From the NCBI RefSeq assembly GCF_019285515.1, contig NZ_CP079095.1, forward strand, positions 2,450,501 to 2,514,500: a stretch of DNA of 64,000 nt, given 5' to 3'. Shown here in pieces: positions 44,394-54,966 of this stretch. Each line of letters begins with the position of its first letter. Within the stretch, counting starts at the first letter, position 1. The notes beneath the pieces are model-generated. The model was not told the DNA's origin and made no database searches. It was given only the letters and a program-made list of their open reading frames with translations. Made by a program: the position numbers and the translations under genes. The DNA is from Methylococcus sp. Mc7 (lineage in GTDB: Bacteria > Pseudomonadota > Gammaproteobacteria > Methylococcales > Methylococcaceae).

Positions 44394-45029
44394 CTACTCC
44401 CCGCCGATCACCCGCCGGTACCAGCCCGGATGATGCTTGCGCGCCCAGGCCCGGCTCACGGTGCCGCGGACCATCGCGCCGATGGTGCCCTTGATCCACA
44501 AGGCGGCGTAGATGTGGACGATGATGCCGGCGATCATGACGAAAGCGCAGACCGCGTGGAGCAGCAGCGCCAGGCGGACGACGTCGATGCCGAAATAGGG
44601 AGCGAACCAGGGCCGCCAGATCGCGATGCCGGTGAGGAGCAGGGCCGGAATGGTGGCGATCATGGTCCAGAACAGCATCTTCTGGCCGGCGTTGTAGCGG
44701 TCCACCTCCGGCAGCCGGTCTTCGCGATTCCTCACCACGTCGGCGATCCGGCTGAGCCAGACGATGTCGTTCCGGGTCAGCAGGTTGTGATGCCAGAATT
44801 TGAGCGCCAGGCCCGAGAACGAGATGAACAGCACGATGCCGATGTAAGGATGCAGGATGCGGGTCCAGGTGGGCCCGCCGAAGAACTGGGTGAACCAGAA
44901 CATGGAAGGGTGGAACAGCGCCAGGCCGGAGAAGCTCAGCAGCAGGAAGGTGAGGGCGGTGACCCAGTGGTTGAAGCGTTCCGCCGGGCTGTACCGCTCG
45001 ACGGGCGGCGGATTGCGGTCGGTGTTCAT
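44394..45029 (-). CDS. fdnI: formate dehydrogenase, cytochrome b556 gamma subunit
   Basis: This 211-residue protein has four helices and the usual heme-ligating His residues ([59 protein letters not shown]). It passes electrons from the beta subunit to quinone in the inner membrane. The ATG at 45029 overlaps the beta-subunit stop by 4 bp. Confidence 0.95.
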   Translation of the reverse strand: MNTDRNPPPVERYSPAERFNHWVTALTFLLLSFSGLALFHPSMFWFTQFFGGPTWTRILHPYIGIVLFISFSGLALKFWHHNLLTRNDIVWLSRIADVVRNREDRLPEVDRYNAGQKMLFWTMIATIPALLLTGIAIWRPWFAPYFGIDVVRLALLLHAVCAFVMIAGIIVHIYAALWIKGTIGAMVRGTVSRAWARKHHPGWYRRVIGGE

Positions 45030-45898
45030 GCCTTTTCCTCCTCTTCGTCTTCCTCGGTCTCGTTGGGGCCGACCGTGACATAGTGGAAAAAACCGGCCAG
45101 CGCGGTGAAGGCCAGGGCGGCCGTGGCCAGGGGCTTGAAAATCCCTTTCCACAGGCCGACCGTGGGGGAAATGGCCGGGTCTTTCGGCAGGTCGTTGTAG
45201 AGCTGCGGCTTGTCGGCGTGATGCAGCACGTACATGACATGGGTGCCGCCCACGCCGGCCGGGTCGTAGAGCCCGGCGTTCCCGAAGCCGCGCTCCTTGA
45301 GGTCGGCGATACGCTCGTTGGCGTGCTCGATCATGTCCTCCTTGCTGCCGAACACCAGCGCCTGGGTCGGGCAGGCCTTGATGCAGGCCGGCTCCAGCCC
45401 CACCGCCACGCGGTCCGAGCACAGGGTGCACTTGTAGACCTTGCTGTCCTTGTTGGACAGGCGGGGGATGTCGAAGGGGCAGCCGGCGATGCAGTAGCCG
45501 CAGCCGATGCAGTTCTCCTCGTGGAAATCGACGATGCCGTTGCTGTACTGGATGATGGCGCCCGGCGAGGGGCAGGCCTTGAGGCAGCCGGGGTCGGCGC
45601 AGTGCATGCAGCCGTCCTTGCGGATCAGCCATTCGAGGGTGCCGTTTTCCTCGGTCTCGGCGAAGCGCATCAGGGTCCAGCTGTTGGCGGTCAGGTCGTG
45701 CGGATTCTGGTAAGAGCCCTCGTTGATGCCGACCTCCTCGCGCAGATCGTTCCACTCCTGGCACGCCGACTGGCAGGCCTTGCAGCCGATGCACTTGGTG
45801 ACGTCGATGAGCTTGGCCACCTCCATCGTCTGCCGCTGCTGCGGGCTGGGCGTGGTGGTGGCGGAGCGCCGGACGATGTCCAGGGATTGCAGTGCCAT
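45026..45898 (-). CDS. fdnH: formate dehydrogenase, iron-sulfur beta subunit
   Basis: This 290-residue protein carries four [4Fe-4S] clusters through Cys-rich motifs ([66 protein letters not shown]) and a single C-terminal helix ([17 protein letters not shown]) that anchors it. It conducts electrons from the periplasmic alpha subunit to cytochrome b556. It starts 2 bp after the alpha-subunit stop. Confidence 0.97.
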   Translation of the reverse strand: MALQSLDIVRRSATTTPSPQQRQTMEVAKLIDVTKCIGCKACQSACQEWNDLREEVGINEGSYQNPHDLTANSWTLMRFAETEENGTLEWLIRKDGCMHCADPGCLKACPSPGAIIQYSNGIVDFHEENCIGCGYCIAGCPFDIPRLSNKDSKVYKCTLCSDRVAVGLEPACIKACPTQALVFGSKEDMIEHANERIADLKERGFGNAGLYDPAGVGGTHVMYVLHHADKPQLYNDLPKDPAISPTVGLWKGIFKPLATAALAFTALAGFFHYVTVGPNETEEDEEEEKA

Positions 45899-45900
45899 GG

Positions 45901-48900
45901 TTAAACCTCCGTCCGGCCTTTGAGGACGCGCGCCAGCCAGGATGACTTCTCTGTCGCACCCGCAGTTCCGTTTCCGCCAGGCCGCCGGCGTTCCTCATGC
46001 CCCTCGCCCGGCTTGTGGGTGTGCGGCATGAGTTCGGACAGGTCCTTCTTCACATTGACCAGGAAGGCCTTGAACTCCGGCGTCTGGGTATTGGCATCGC
46101 CCAGGAACGGCGTCAGGGTGTTGGCGATGTAGCCCTTGCGGGTCGCGCCGGTGAAGCCCCAGTGGATCGGGATGCCGATCTGGTGCACGGTTTGACCCGC
46201 GACCTTCAGCGCCTCGATGCGCCTGGTCACCAACGCCACCGCCTTGATGCGGCCGCGCCTGGAGCGCACGACCACCTTCTCGCCGTTGGCGATGCCGAGT
46301 TCCGCCGCCAGCGCCTCGCCGATTTCGACGAACTGCTCCGGCTGGAGCGAGGCGTTGATCCGTGCGTGCTTGGTCCAGAAGTGGAAGTGCTCGGTGAGGC
46401 GGTAGGTGGTCGCGACGTAAGGGAACTCCTCACGGCTGCCGAGCATGGCCCGGTCGTTGGCGAACACACGCGCCGCCGGGTTGCTGACCACCCTGCTGTG
46501 CAGGGGATTGGCCGCCAGCGGCGTTTCGAACGGCTCGTAATGCTCGGGGAAGGGGCCTTCGGCCATCAGATGCCGCGCGAACAGCCGGGCCACCCCTTCG
46601 TCGGTCATGATGAAGGGCGACACGCCGCTGTCGGGGCCGGCATCGGCCTTGAAGTCCGGCACGTCCAGCCCGCTCCACTTGCTGCCGTCCCATTCGATCA
46701 GCTTGCGCTTCTCGTCCCAGGGCTTGCCGGCGGGATCGCAGGAGGCGCGGTTGTACAGGATCCGCCGGTTCAGCGGCCAGGCCCAGGCCCAGTTGGGCGC
46801 GATGCCGAGCCCGGTGGGGTCGGAGGTGTCGCGCCGGGCCATCTGGTTGCCGGCCTCGGTCCAGGCGCCGCAGAAGATCCAGGTGCCGCTGGCGGTGCTG
46901 CCGTCGTCGCGGAGTTGGGCGAAGCTCGAGAGCTGCTGCCCCGCCTTGACCAGCACCTTGGCCGGATCCTTGGGATCGGTAAGATCGGCCAGGGCCTGGC
47001 CGTTGAACTCCTTCGCCAGTTCGTCCGGTCCCGGCGCTTCCGGAATCCGGTAAGGCCAGTGCAGGCTCAGGATCGGATCGGGGAAGGCGCCGCCTTCCTG
47101 CCGGTACAGGTCGCGAACCTTGATGAACAGCTCGGCCATGATGTCGATGTCGGTCCGGCATTCCCCCGGCGGCTCGGCGCCTTTCCAATGCCATTGCAGC
47201 CAGCGCGAACTGTTGACCAGTGAACCGTCCTCCTCTGCGAAGCAGGTGGTGGGCAGGCGGAACACCTCGGTCTGGATGGCCTCCGGCTTCACCTCGTGGT
47301 ATTCGCCGTGGTCCTGCCAGAACTCCGAAGTCTCCGTCGCCAGCGGGTCCATCACCACCAGGAACTTCAGCTTGGACAGTGCGGAGGTGATCTTGGCCTT
47401 GTTGGGGAAGGAGGCCAGCGGATTGAAGCCCTGGCAGAAATAGCCGGTCAGCTTGCCCTGTTCCATCTGGTCGAAAACCCGCAGGCCGTCGTAAACCTGA
47501 TCGAGCTTCGGCAGCCAGTCGAAGCAGAAGTCGTTGTCCGCCGTCGCCGCCTCGCCGTACCAGGCCTTCATCAGGCTGGTGTGGAACTTGGGATAGTTCG
47601 ACCAATAGTTGACCTGTCCCGGCCGCAGGGGCTTGGGCGTGTGCTTTTCCAGATAGGCGGCGCGGGTCGTCTCCTCGTCATGGGCGAGCGTCATATAGCC
47701 CGGCAGCTGGTCGGACAGCAGCCCCAGGTCGGTCAGGCCCTGGATGTTGGAATGGCCGCGCAGGGCATTGACGCCGCCCCCCGGCATCCCGATGTTGCCC
47801 AGCAGCAGTTGCAGGATCGCCAGCGTCCGGATGTTCTGGGCGCCGATGCTGTGCTGGGTCCAGCCCAGGGCGTACAGGCTGGTCAGTGTGCGGGTCGGGA
47901 CCGCGGTGGAGGCGATCGCCTCGCACACCTTCAGGTACAGGTCCCTGGGTGTGCCCGTGATGTCGCAGACCATGTCCACGGTGTAGCGGGAGACGTGCTG
48001 CTTCAGCAGGTTCAGCACGCAGCGGGGATGCTGCAGGGTCTCGTCGACCCGGGCATAGCCCTGGCCGTCCAGCTCGTATTGCCAGCTCGCCTTGTCGTAC
48101 TTGCGGGCGCTCTCGTCGTAGCCGGAGAACAGGCCGTCGTCGAAGCCGAAATCCTCACGCACGATGAAGGTGGCGTTGGTGTACGCCTTCACGTACTCGT
48201 GCTGGAGCGCATCGTGCTCGAACAGGTAGCGGATCACGCCGCTCAGGAAGGCGATGTCGGTACCCACCCGGATCGGCGCGTACAAATCCGCCACCGAAGC
48301 CGTGCGATTGAAGCGCGGATCGATCACGATCAGCCTGGCCTTGTTGTGCGCCTTGGCTTCCACCACCCATTTGAAGCCGACCGGATGCGCCTCGGCGGCA
48401 TTGCCGCCCATCACCAGAATGACGTTCGCATTCTTGATGTCCATCCAGGTATTGGTCATGGCGCCGCGACCGAATGTCGGAGCAAGACTTGCCACCGTCG
48501 GTGCGTGTCAGACCCGTGCCTGGTTGTCGAGTGCGACCACTCCTAAGCTGCGGAGAACCTTGTGGGTGAGGTAGCCGGCTTCGTTGGACGAAGCGGAAGC
48601 GGCCAGGAAGCCGACCGTCGGCCAGCGGTTGACCGTCTGCCCCTGGCCGTTCTTGGCCACGAAGTGCCGGTCGCGGTCTTCCTTGACCAGTTTCGCGATG
48701 CGCTCCAGCGCGAAGTCCCAACTGACGCGGGTCCACGCCTTGGCGCCCGGCGCGCGGTACTCGGGGAACCTGGTTCGGGTCGGGCTGTGGACGAAGTCGA
48801 GCAGGCCGGCGCCCTTGGGGCAGAGGCTGCCGCGGCTGACCGGATGGTCCGGGTCGCCCTCGATGTGGATGATCTCGGCCTTGGCGTTCTTGGCGCCGTC

Positions 48901-49095
48901 ACCGAGGCTGTATAGGATGAGGCCGCAGGCTACCGAGCAATACGGGCAGGTATTGCGGGTTTCCGTCGTGCGCGCCAGCTTGAACTGTCGCACTTCCGCC
49001 AGCGCTTCGCGGGGCGAAAACCCCATGACGGCCAGCGAGGAACCCCCGAGCGTTGCGGCACTCAGTCTGAAGAACTGGCGCCGGGTGACTTGCAT
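45901..49095 (-). CDS. fdnG: formate dehydrogenase-N/O catalytic alpha subunit with selenocysteine
   Basis: The protein has ~1064 residues when UGA is read as selenocysteine. A twin-arginine signal ([15 protein letters not shown]) exports it folded. The [4Fe-4S] motif [11 protein letters not shown] and then the molybdopterin bis-MGD domain follow. At 48510-48508 an in-frame TGA lies in [15 protein letters not shown], exactly where E. coli FdnG/FdoG have selenocysteine. The hairpin immediately downstream (GGCAAGTCTTGCTCC) matches a bacterial SECIS apical stem. The gene is thus one gene, not two fragments. Formate oxidation is the last step of methane oxidation to CO2. Confidence 0.96.
48467..48507 (-). 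promoter_or_regulatory. SECIS element of fdnG
   Basis: Directly after the UGA the mRNA can fold a stem with GGTGGCAAGTCTTGCTCC at its tip, closely resembling the E. coli fdnG SECIS. It recruits SelB for insertion of selenocysteine. Confidence 0.8.
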
Positions 49096-49256
49096 GACGT
49101 CCTCCTGCGGAAAAAGTCTGACAACGGAGCAAGGTTATCGTGCGGCGATTGTAAGCCTTCGGGCGGGTTTCGCCTATCGCGGCGGCAGCGGCGTTCCAGA
49201 CCGTCGGGAGAGGCGTAAGATTGTCTACCTATTCCGCCTGAAGCGAGGTATGGGCG

Positions 49257-49934
49257 ATGAATCTGTCCCAAATGATGCGGGACCTCGAGGCCGAGGTCGC
49301 GCTGACGAGCCATCTCACCGGCCGCAGCAGGCTGTCGCCCGGCGTGATGAAGGCGATGCGCAAGGTTCCGCGGAATCGCTTCGTGCCTGCCGACCGGGCG
49401 CAGTTCGGTTTCGACAACGGTCCGGTTCCCATCGGCTGCGGCCAGACCATCTCCCAGCCATTCATCGTCGCGCTGATGACGGATCTGCTGAATCCGAAGG
49501 AAGATTCGGTCATCCTCGAAATCGGCGCGGGCTCCGGCTATCAGGCGGCGATCCTGTCGCGCCTGGTGAAGCGGGTCTACACTGTCGAGATCATTCCGGA
49601 ACTGGGCGAGCAGGCGGCCGCAAGGCTATCGAGCCTCGGCTACCACAACGTGGAGCTCCGGGTCGGTGACGGCTACTTCGGCTGGCCCGAGCACGCGCCC
49701 TACGACGGCATCATCGTCACCGCGGCCGCGCCGTATTTCCCCGATCCCTTGATCGAGCAGCTCAAGCCGGGGGGGCGCATGGTGATCCCGGTCGGCCTGC
49801 CTTACCACCACCAGGAGCTGATGACGGTGGACAAGAACGCCCAGGGCGAAATCGAGACCTGCAGCGTGCTGCCCGTGGCTTTCGTGCCGCTGACCGGCGA
49901 AGGTGAATACCGGCCGGGGCCGGAACGGGAATGA
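49257..49934 (+). CDS. pcm: protein-L-isoaspartate O-methyltransferase
   Basis: This 225-residue SAM-dependent enzyme repairs isoaspartyl residues. The SAM motif VILEIGAGSGYQAAILSRLV and the family block VPRNRFVP and GCGQTISQPFIVALM are present. GAGG precedes the ATG at 49257. It is followed after 1 bp by rtcA. Confidence 0.95.
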   Translation: MNLSQMMRDLEAEVALTSHLTGRSRLSPGVMKAMRKVPRNRFVPADRAQFGFDNGPVPIGCGQTISQPFIVALMTDLLNPKEDSVILEIGAGSGYQAAILSRLVKRVYTVEIIPELGEQAAARLSSLGYHNVELRVGDGYFGWPEHAPYDGIIVTAAAPYFPDPLIEQLKPGGRMVIPVGLPYHHQELMTVDKNAQGEIETCSVLPVAFVPLTGEGEYRPGPERE

Positions 49935-49935
49935 C

Positions 49936-51021
49936 ATGGCATCGCTCCGCATCGACGGTTCTCACGGCGAAGGCGGCGGGCAGATTCTTCGCAGCGCCTT
50001 GAGCCTGGCCGCGTTGACCGGCAGAGCGGTGCGCCTGGAGAACATCCGTGCCCGCCGCCGGAAGCCAGGGCTGGCGGCGCAGCATCTCACCGCGGTGAGG
50101 GCGGCGGCCATGCTCTGCGACGCCCGGAGCGAAGGCGCCGAGCTCGGCTCGCAGACACTGGAGTTCATCCCGTGCAGACCCGTCCGGGCGGGTGATTACA
50201 CGCTGGACGTGGGGGAAGCCCGCGAGGGCGGCAGCGCGGGCGCAGTGATGCTGGTGCTGCAGACGGTTCTGCCGCCGCTGGCCCTGGCCGAGGGCACTTC
50301 GACGGTCTCGCTGAGCGGCGGCACCCACGTGCCGATGAGCCCAGCCTTCGACTACGTCCTCGACGTCTGGCTGCCGACTCTGGCCCGCATGGGCCTGCGG
50401 GCCGAGCTGTCGCTGATCCGGTCCGGCTGGTACCCCGTCGGCAAGGGGGAGGTAACGCTGACGGTGAAAGGAGGCCGGCGTACTTTGCGAGCTTTGCATG
50501 TCCAGAATCGCGGCGCCTTGCAGGCGGTCACGGGGCGTGCCCTGGCGGCGAACCTGCCGGCCCACATTCCGGAACGGATGGCCGCCCGGGCCCAGGCGGT
50601 CCTGGCGGAAGCGGGCATTGCCGCCGCCATCGAGCCGGCCGTACTGCAAGCGGCCTGTGCCGGTGCGGGCTTGTTCCTGACCGCCCGCTACGATCATTGC
50701 CTGGCCGGCTTCAGTGCGCTGGGACAGAGAGGCAAGCCTGCCGAACGGGTTGCCGAGGAGGCCTGTGTGGCGCTGCTGGCCCACTATCGTTCCGGCGCGG
50801 CCCTGGAGCAGCATCTGGCCGACCAGATCGTCCTGCCCGCCGCCTTGTGCCCGGAAGAGTCTTTGTTCAGCGTCGAGCGTATCAGTCCGCATCTGACCAC
50901 CAATGCCTGGGTCGTGGAGCGCTTCGGGCTGGCGCGGGTGGATGTCCGGTCGGCGGAGAACGGGACCGGCCTCGTCAGAATCCGTGGAAATCCCGTGGGA
51001 GCGTGCCATGCCCGTCCATAA
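49936..51021 (+). CDS. rtcA: RNA 3'-terminal phosphate cyclase
   Basis: This 361-residue enzyme converts RNA 3'-phosphates to 2',3'-cyclic phosphates using ATP. The N-terminal IDGSHGEGGGQILRSALSLA, the block RRRKPGLAAQHLTAVRAAA, and the C-terminal EQHLADQIVLPAAL with the adenylated His are conserved. No rtcB or rtcR is adjacent, so it is separated from the usual rtcBA repair operon. It overlaps the next gene by 14 bp. Confidence 0.94.
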   Translation: MASLRIDGSHGEGGGQILRSALSLAALTGRAVRLENIRARRRKPGLAAQHLTAVRAAAMLCDARSEGAELGSQTLEFIPCRPVRAGDYTLDVGEAREGGSAGAVMLVLQTVLPPLALAEGTSTVSLSGGTHVPMSPAFDYVLDVWLPTLARMGLRAELSLIRSGWYPVGKGEVTLTVKGGRRTLRALHVQNRGALQAVTGRALAANLPAHIPERMAARAQAVLAEAGIAAAIEPAVLQAACAGAGLFLTARYDHCLAGFSALGQRGKPAERVAEEACVALLAHYRSGAALEQHLADQIVLPAALCPEESLFSVERISPHLTTNAWVVERFGLARVDVRSAENGTGLVRIRGNPVGACHARP

Positions 51022-52732
51022 TGCCGATATCGCCGCCATCTTCGAGGAAATCGCCGACCTGCTAGAGATCGAGGGCGCCAACGTGTTCCGGGTGCGGGCC
51101 TACCGCAATGCCGCGCGCACCCTGCAGGAGCTGGGCAGGGATGTGCGGGCCATGCTGCACAAGGGCGAGGATCTGACCGAGCTGCCCGGCATCGGCGACG
51201 ATCTCGCCGGCAAGATACGGGAGATCGCCGAGACCGGCCGCTGTGCGGCGCTGGACAAACTCCACAAGAAGCTGCCGCCGGCCATCACCGAACTGCTCAA
51301 AATCCCCGGATTGGGGCCGAAACGCGTGAAGGCCCTTTACCACGAACTCGACATCCATACCGTCGAGCAGTTGCAGCGCGCGGTCCGCGATCACCGCATC
51401 CGGTCCCTGGCCGGCTTCGGCGAGAAGACGGAAAGCCGCATCGCCGAATCCCTGGCCGCTCAGGCCGGCGGGGCGGGACGGTTCAAGCTGGCCACCGCCG
51501 CCCAGTATGCCGAGCCGCTGGCCGCTTGGCTGCGCGCCGTGCCTGGCGTGCACCAAGCGGTGGTGGCGGGCAGCTACCGCCGGGCGCGGGAAACCGTGGG
51601 CGATATCGACATCCTGGTCACCGCCGGGCCGGACAGTCCGGTGATGGAACGCTTCACCGCCTACGACGAGGTGGCGGAGGTGCTCTCGCACGGCCCGACC
51701 CGCGGCAGCGTCGTGCTCGGCTGCAAGCTGCAGGTCGACCTCCGGGTGGTCGAACCGGACAGTTACGGCGCGGCGCTACACTACTTCACCGGCAGCAAGG
51801 CGCACAACATCGCCGTCCGCCGGCTGGGGCAGGAGCGGGGGCTGAAGATCAACGAATATGGGGTGTTCGAGGGGAAGGAACGCATAGCCGGCGAGACCGA
51901 GGAATCGGTGTTCCGGGCGGTGGGGCTGCCATTCATCCCGCCGGAGCTGCGGGAGGACCGGGGCGAGATCGAGGCGGCCAGGGCAGGGCGCTTGCCGAAA
52001 CTGGTGGAACTGGGCGACCTGAGAGGCGATCTCCACGTCCACACCCGGGCCACGGATGGCCACAACACCTTGCGGGAAATGGCCGAAGCCGCCCGGCAGC
52101 GGGGCTTCGAATACCTGGCCATCACCGAGCATTCGCGCCGGCTGACCGTCGCCCACGGTCTCGACCCGCTGCGACTGGCGCAGCAGATCGACGAGATCGA
52201 CCGGCTCAACGGCGAGCTGCGGGGCATCACCCTGCTGAAGGGAATCGAAGTCGACATACTGGAAGACGGCCGGCTGGACTTGCCCGACGAACTGCTGGGG
52301 CGGCTGGATCTGGTGGTCGGGGCGGTCCACAGCCGCTTCGAGCTGTCGCGCGCCAGGCAGACCGAGCGCATCCTGAAAGCCATGGATCACCCGCATTTCA
52401 CCCTGCTGGCCCATCCCAGCGGCAGGCTCATCGAGCGGCGCGAGCCTTACGACGTGGACATGCCGCGCATCATCCGCAAGGCGAAGGAACGGGGCTGTTA
52501 CCTGGAGCTGAATGCTCATCCCGAACGGCTCGATCTGCTCGACACCTATTGCCAGGCGGCCAAGGCCGAACGGGTGCTGGTCAGCATCAACTCCGATGCC
52601 CATAGCGTGCTGGATTTCGACCACCTCCGCTTCGGCGTCGGCCAGGCGCGGCGCGGCTGGCTGGAGAAGGGTGACGTGCTGAATACCCGTTCGCTCGATG
52701 CGCTGAAGCCGTTGCTGAAGAGGACGATGTAG
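51008..52732 (+). CDS. polX: DNA polymerase X family protein (PolX-PHP)
   Basis: This 574-residue protein has two helix-hairpin-helix motifs (LPGIGDDLAGKI, IPGLGPKRVKALY), a nucleotidyltransferase palm (GSYRRARETVGDIDILV) and a C-terminal PHP exonuclease (DLHVHTRATDGHNT, ITEHSRR). Such enzymes act in base-excision or double-strand break repair. The ATG at 51008 is chosen; the longer frame runs through rtcA. Confidence 0.94.
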   Translation: MPVHNADIAAIFEEIADLLEIEGANVFRVRAYRNAARTLQELGRDVRAMLHKGEDLTELPGIGDDLAGKIREIAETGRCAALDKLHKKLPPAITELLKIPGLGPKRVKALYHELDIHTVEQLQRAVRDHRIRSLAGFGEKTESRIAESLAAQAGGAGRFKLATAAQYAEPLAAWLRAVPGVHQAVVAGSYRRARETVGDIDILVTAGPDSPVMERFTAYDEVAEVLSHGPTRGSVVLGCKLQVDLRVVEPDSYGAALHYFTGSKAHNIAVRRLGQERGLKINEYGVFEGKERIAGETEESVFRAVGLPFIPPELREDRGEIEAARAGRLPKLVELGDLRGDLHVHTRATDGHNTLREMAEAARQRGFEYLAITEHSRRLTVAHGLDPLRLAQQIDEIDRLNGELRGITLLKGIEVDILEDGRLDLPDELLGRLDLVVGAVHSRFELSRARQTERILKAMDHPHFTLLAHPSGRLIERREPYDVDMPRIIRKAKERGCYLELNAHPERLDLLDTYCQAAKAERVLVSINSDAHSVLDFDHLRFGVGQARRGWLEKGDVLNTRSLDALKPLLKRTM

Positions 52733-52879
52733 ACCGCGATTCCTGCGCGTCGCCGCTCTGGCCCGGAGGAACCGCTCGAGCCGGCGGTGGTCCGGTGCGC
52801 CAGCTTGCGGACGTCGGCGTTGTCGAAATCCTTGGTCTTTCCAGCGGCTTCGGCGGCATACCGCCCGACCCGCCAGCCA

Positions 52880-53030
52880 GGACCGGCGCGTGTCAGGGTT
52901 GCAGAAACGTCCGCTTCGCGGCCCGCGGGAAATTCGGCGCGATTGCGCTGCCCGGCACCTTCCTCCTAAACCAAGGCGACGCGGTCTCCGCGGTAAAGGG
53001 TGGGACGGGAGCCTCGATCTCTTGGGTCAT
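52880..53030 (-). pseudogene. remnant of a DUF1348 (NTF2-like) gene
   Basis: On the minus strand from 53030, MTQEIEAPVPPFTAETA is the DUF1348 start. After a gap and a frame change comes DRVALV, a stop codon and RNRAEFPAGREA, the middle of the same family. The segment between is deleted and no full frame exists. It ends in the 329-bp gap after polX, which contains no other gene. Confidence 0.65.
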
Positions 53031-53061
53031 GGCGTTTCTCCATTACGGAATGGTGATTGAG

Positions 53062-53667
53062 TCAAGCCTGCCACATGCCCGGCATAGCAACATAACCGGG
53101 CAAGGCGCGAAGGCGCTGAAACCACGGGACGATATTTCGGTAAGCGCCGATGGCTATGCCGCCTTCCGGCGCCAGCGCCAGGTAGGGATAGACCGCTATG
53201 TCGGCGATGGACACTTTATCGCCGGCCAGCCAATCGCGGCTTTCCAGGTGGCGGTCGACAATGCCCAGTACCTTTTCGGCGGTTTGCTGGGCTCTTGCCG
53301 TATCGACGGCGCGGCCGAATTTGTGGTGTACGCGCAGCATGGCCGGCCCGTGGAAGATTTCATTGGCGGCGGTCGAAAGCCAGGCGGCGATCTGCGCCAG
53401 TTGGTAGGCATCGTCGGGCCACCATTGCGGGCCGCCGTAGCGTTTGGCCAGATACACCAGAATGGCCTGGCTGTCGCGGATGACCAGGCCGTCGTCATCC
53501 AGCACCGGCACTTGCCCGAACGGGTTGCGTTGCAAATGGTCCGGGCTGCGCTGTTCGCCCCCGACCAAATCGACCGGCCGGGTTTGATGGGGCAATGCCA
53601 AAAAACTCAGCAACAGGCGGATCTTGTGGCAGTTGCCGGATAGGGGCATGTCGTACAGTGTGATCAT
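53062..53667 (-). CDS. glutathione S-transferase
   Basis: This 201-residue protein has the thioredoxin-like N-terminal domain (ITLYDMPLSGNCHKIRLLLSFL, NPFGQVPVLDDDGLVIRDSQAI) and a helical C-terminal domain (LAGDKVSIADIAVYPYL). It conjugates or reduces substrates with glutathione. It lies 15 bp after the flavin-reductase fusion and forms part of a detoxification-like operon. Confidence 0.9.
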   Translation of the reverse strand: MITLYDMPLSGNCHKIRLLLSFLALPHQTRPVDLVGGEQRSPDHLQRNPFGQVPVLDDDGLVIRDSQAILVYLAKRYGGPQWWPDDAYQLAQIAAWLSTAANEIFHGPAMLRVHHKFGRAVDTARAQQTAEKVLGIVDRHLESRDWLAGDKVSIADIAVYPYLALAPEGGIAIGAYRNIVPWFQRLRALPGYVAMPGMWQA

Positions 53668-53682
53668 GCTGTTCTCCTTCGG

Positions 53683-54966
53683 CTAGATGAAGCTTTCAAA
53701 TTGCACCCGTTCGTCGGCGATGCCGAGCCGGTGGGCGGTTTGGCGCACGGCGTCGATCAATCGGGTTGGGCCGCAGACGTAAATGACGGCATCGGCGGAG
53801 ACGCTAGCGAGCAGCGCCGATACGTCCAGCCGAGTCGGGCTTTGTACTTGGCTGAAATAGAACCGGCATCGATCGGCAAACCGCCGTTGTAATTCTTTGA
53901 CAAAGGCCATTTCCTGCGGCGCTCGGCCGGTGTAATGCAGTTGAAAATCCGCACCTCTTGCGGCCAAGGCTTCGGCCATCGCTTTTAACGGCGTGATGCC
54001 GATGCCGCCTGCGATCAACAAGGCCGGGCGGTCGTCGTCGTGTAGGGGGAAATAATTGTCCGGCGCGTCGACGTTGAGGCGGGTGCCCAGTCGCCAGCCC
54101 GCGTGCAATGCCGACGAGCCGCCTTCGCCGTCGTCCAGCCGCAGCACCGCGATGCGATAACACTCCCCATCGTCCGGCGCGTCGGTCAGGGAATAGGCGC
54201 GCGAGGTGACGCTGCCGCCGGGCAGTTCGATCGGCACGCGCAGATGTGCCCCGGCCCGGTACGCCGGCAGCGGCTCGCCCTCGGCATGGCGCAGTTCGTA
54301 AGCACGAATGCGCGGCGTCAGTTGCCGTATCCCGCTGATGGTCAACGGCAAGGCGCCGGTGCCCACTGTACGAGGAGTTGGATTCTCAACCGCTGACGGT
54401 TGGCGGCGGGCTTGTTCGAGCAGCGCTTCGACTTCGCGTTGGCTGTAGCGTGGCGTGATGTATTTCGGGCAATTCCACTCGAAGGCTTCGACCCGGATGA
54501 CGATGCCGCGCTCGACCGGGGCGCGAAAGTCGGGCAGCTCCAGCTTCGCCAGCAGTTCCGGTTCGCCGCGTTCGTCCACCGCCCGCGCCCGGCCCCAGAT
54601 CTTCAGGCGCCGCCGGCGCGGATAGTCCATCAGCAGCAAACTCACCCGGTCGTCGCCGCGTAAATTGCCTACCGAGATGTATTGGCGGTTGCCGCTGAAA
54701 TCGGCGTAGCCGATGGTGTGCTCATCCAACACTTTCAGGAATCCCACAGGTCCCCCGCGATGCTGCACATAGGGCCAGCCGGTCTGGCTCACCGTGGCTT
54801 GATAAAAGCTGTCGCGCTCCGCAATGAAGGTTTGCTCGGCATCGCCCAGCAGAGCCTCCTCGGTCTCGCCGAGCTCGGCCGCCCGATAGGCCGTGCGGCT
54901 GCCCATCTCGGTTTGTACCGCCTGCACGTCGGGCGTGAAACTGATTTTGGCAAAAGCGCGGGCCAT
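53683..54966 (-). CDS. pyridoxamine-phosphate-oxidase-like/ferredoxin-reductase fusion flavoprotein
   Basis: The protein has 427 residues. Residues ~20-190 resemble the FMN-binding PNPOx-like split barrel (PYVQHRGGPVGFLKVLDEHTIGYADF, VSLLLMDYPRRRRLKIWGRAR). Residues ~205-427 are a ferredoxin-NADP reductase module (SRAYSLTDAPDDG for FAD, GGIGITPLKAMAEAL and VCGPTRLIDAVRQ for NAD(P)H). No [2Fe-2S] Cys cluster is present, so it is an iron-sulfur-free NAD(P)H-to-FMN relay. The substrate is unknown. It is the middle gene of a GST/AhpD-like cluster. Confidence 0.88.
   Translation of the reverse strand: MARAFAKISFTPDVQAVQTEMGSRTAYRAAELGETEEALLGDAEQTFIAERDSFYQATVSQTGWPYVQHRGGPVGFLKVLDEHTIGYADFSGNRQYISVGNLRGDDRVSLLLMDYPRRRRLKIWGRARAVDERGEPELLAKLELPDFRAPVERGIVIRVEAFEWNCPKYITPRYSQREVEALLEQARRQPSAVENPTPRTVGTGALPLTISGIRQLTPRIRAYELRHAEGEPLPAYRAGAHLRVPIELPGGSVTSRAYSLTDAPDDGECYRIAVLRLDDGEGGSSALHAGWRLGTRLNVDAPDNYFPLHDDDRPALLIAGGIGITPLKAMAEALAARGADFQLHYTGRAPQEMAFVKELQRRFADRCRFYFSQVQSPTRLDVSALLASVSADAVIYVCGPTRLIDAVRQTAHRLGIADERVQFESFI

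Noticed and set aside
48508-48510. Premature stop splitting formate dehydrogenase alpha into two genes
   Set aside because: The TGA is at the selenocysteine position, followed by a SECIS-like hairpin, so it is recoding rather than a pseudogene.
52795-53643. 282-codon plus-strand frame opposite the GST gene
   Set aside because: Antisense to GST and a decayed DUF1348 gene; no recognised domain.
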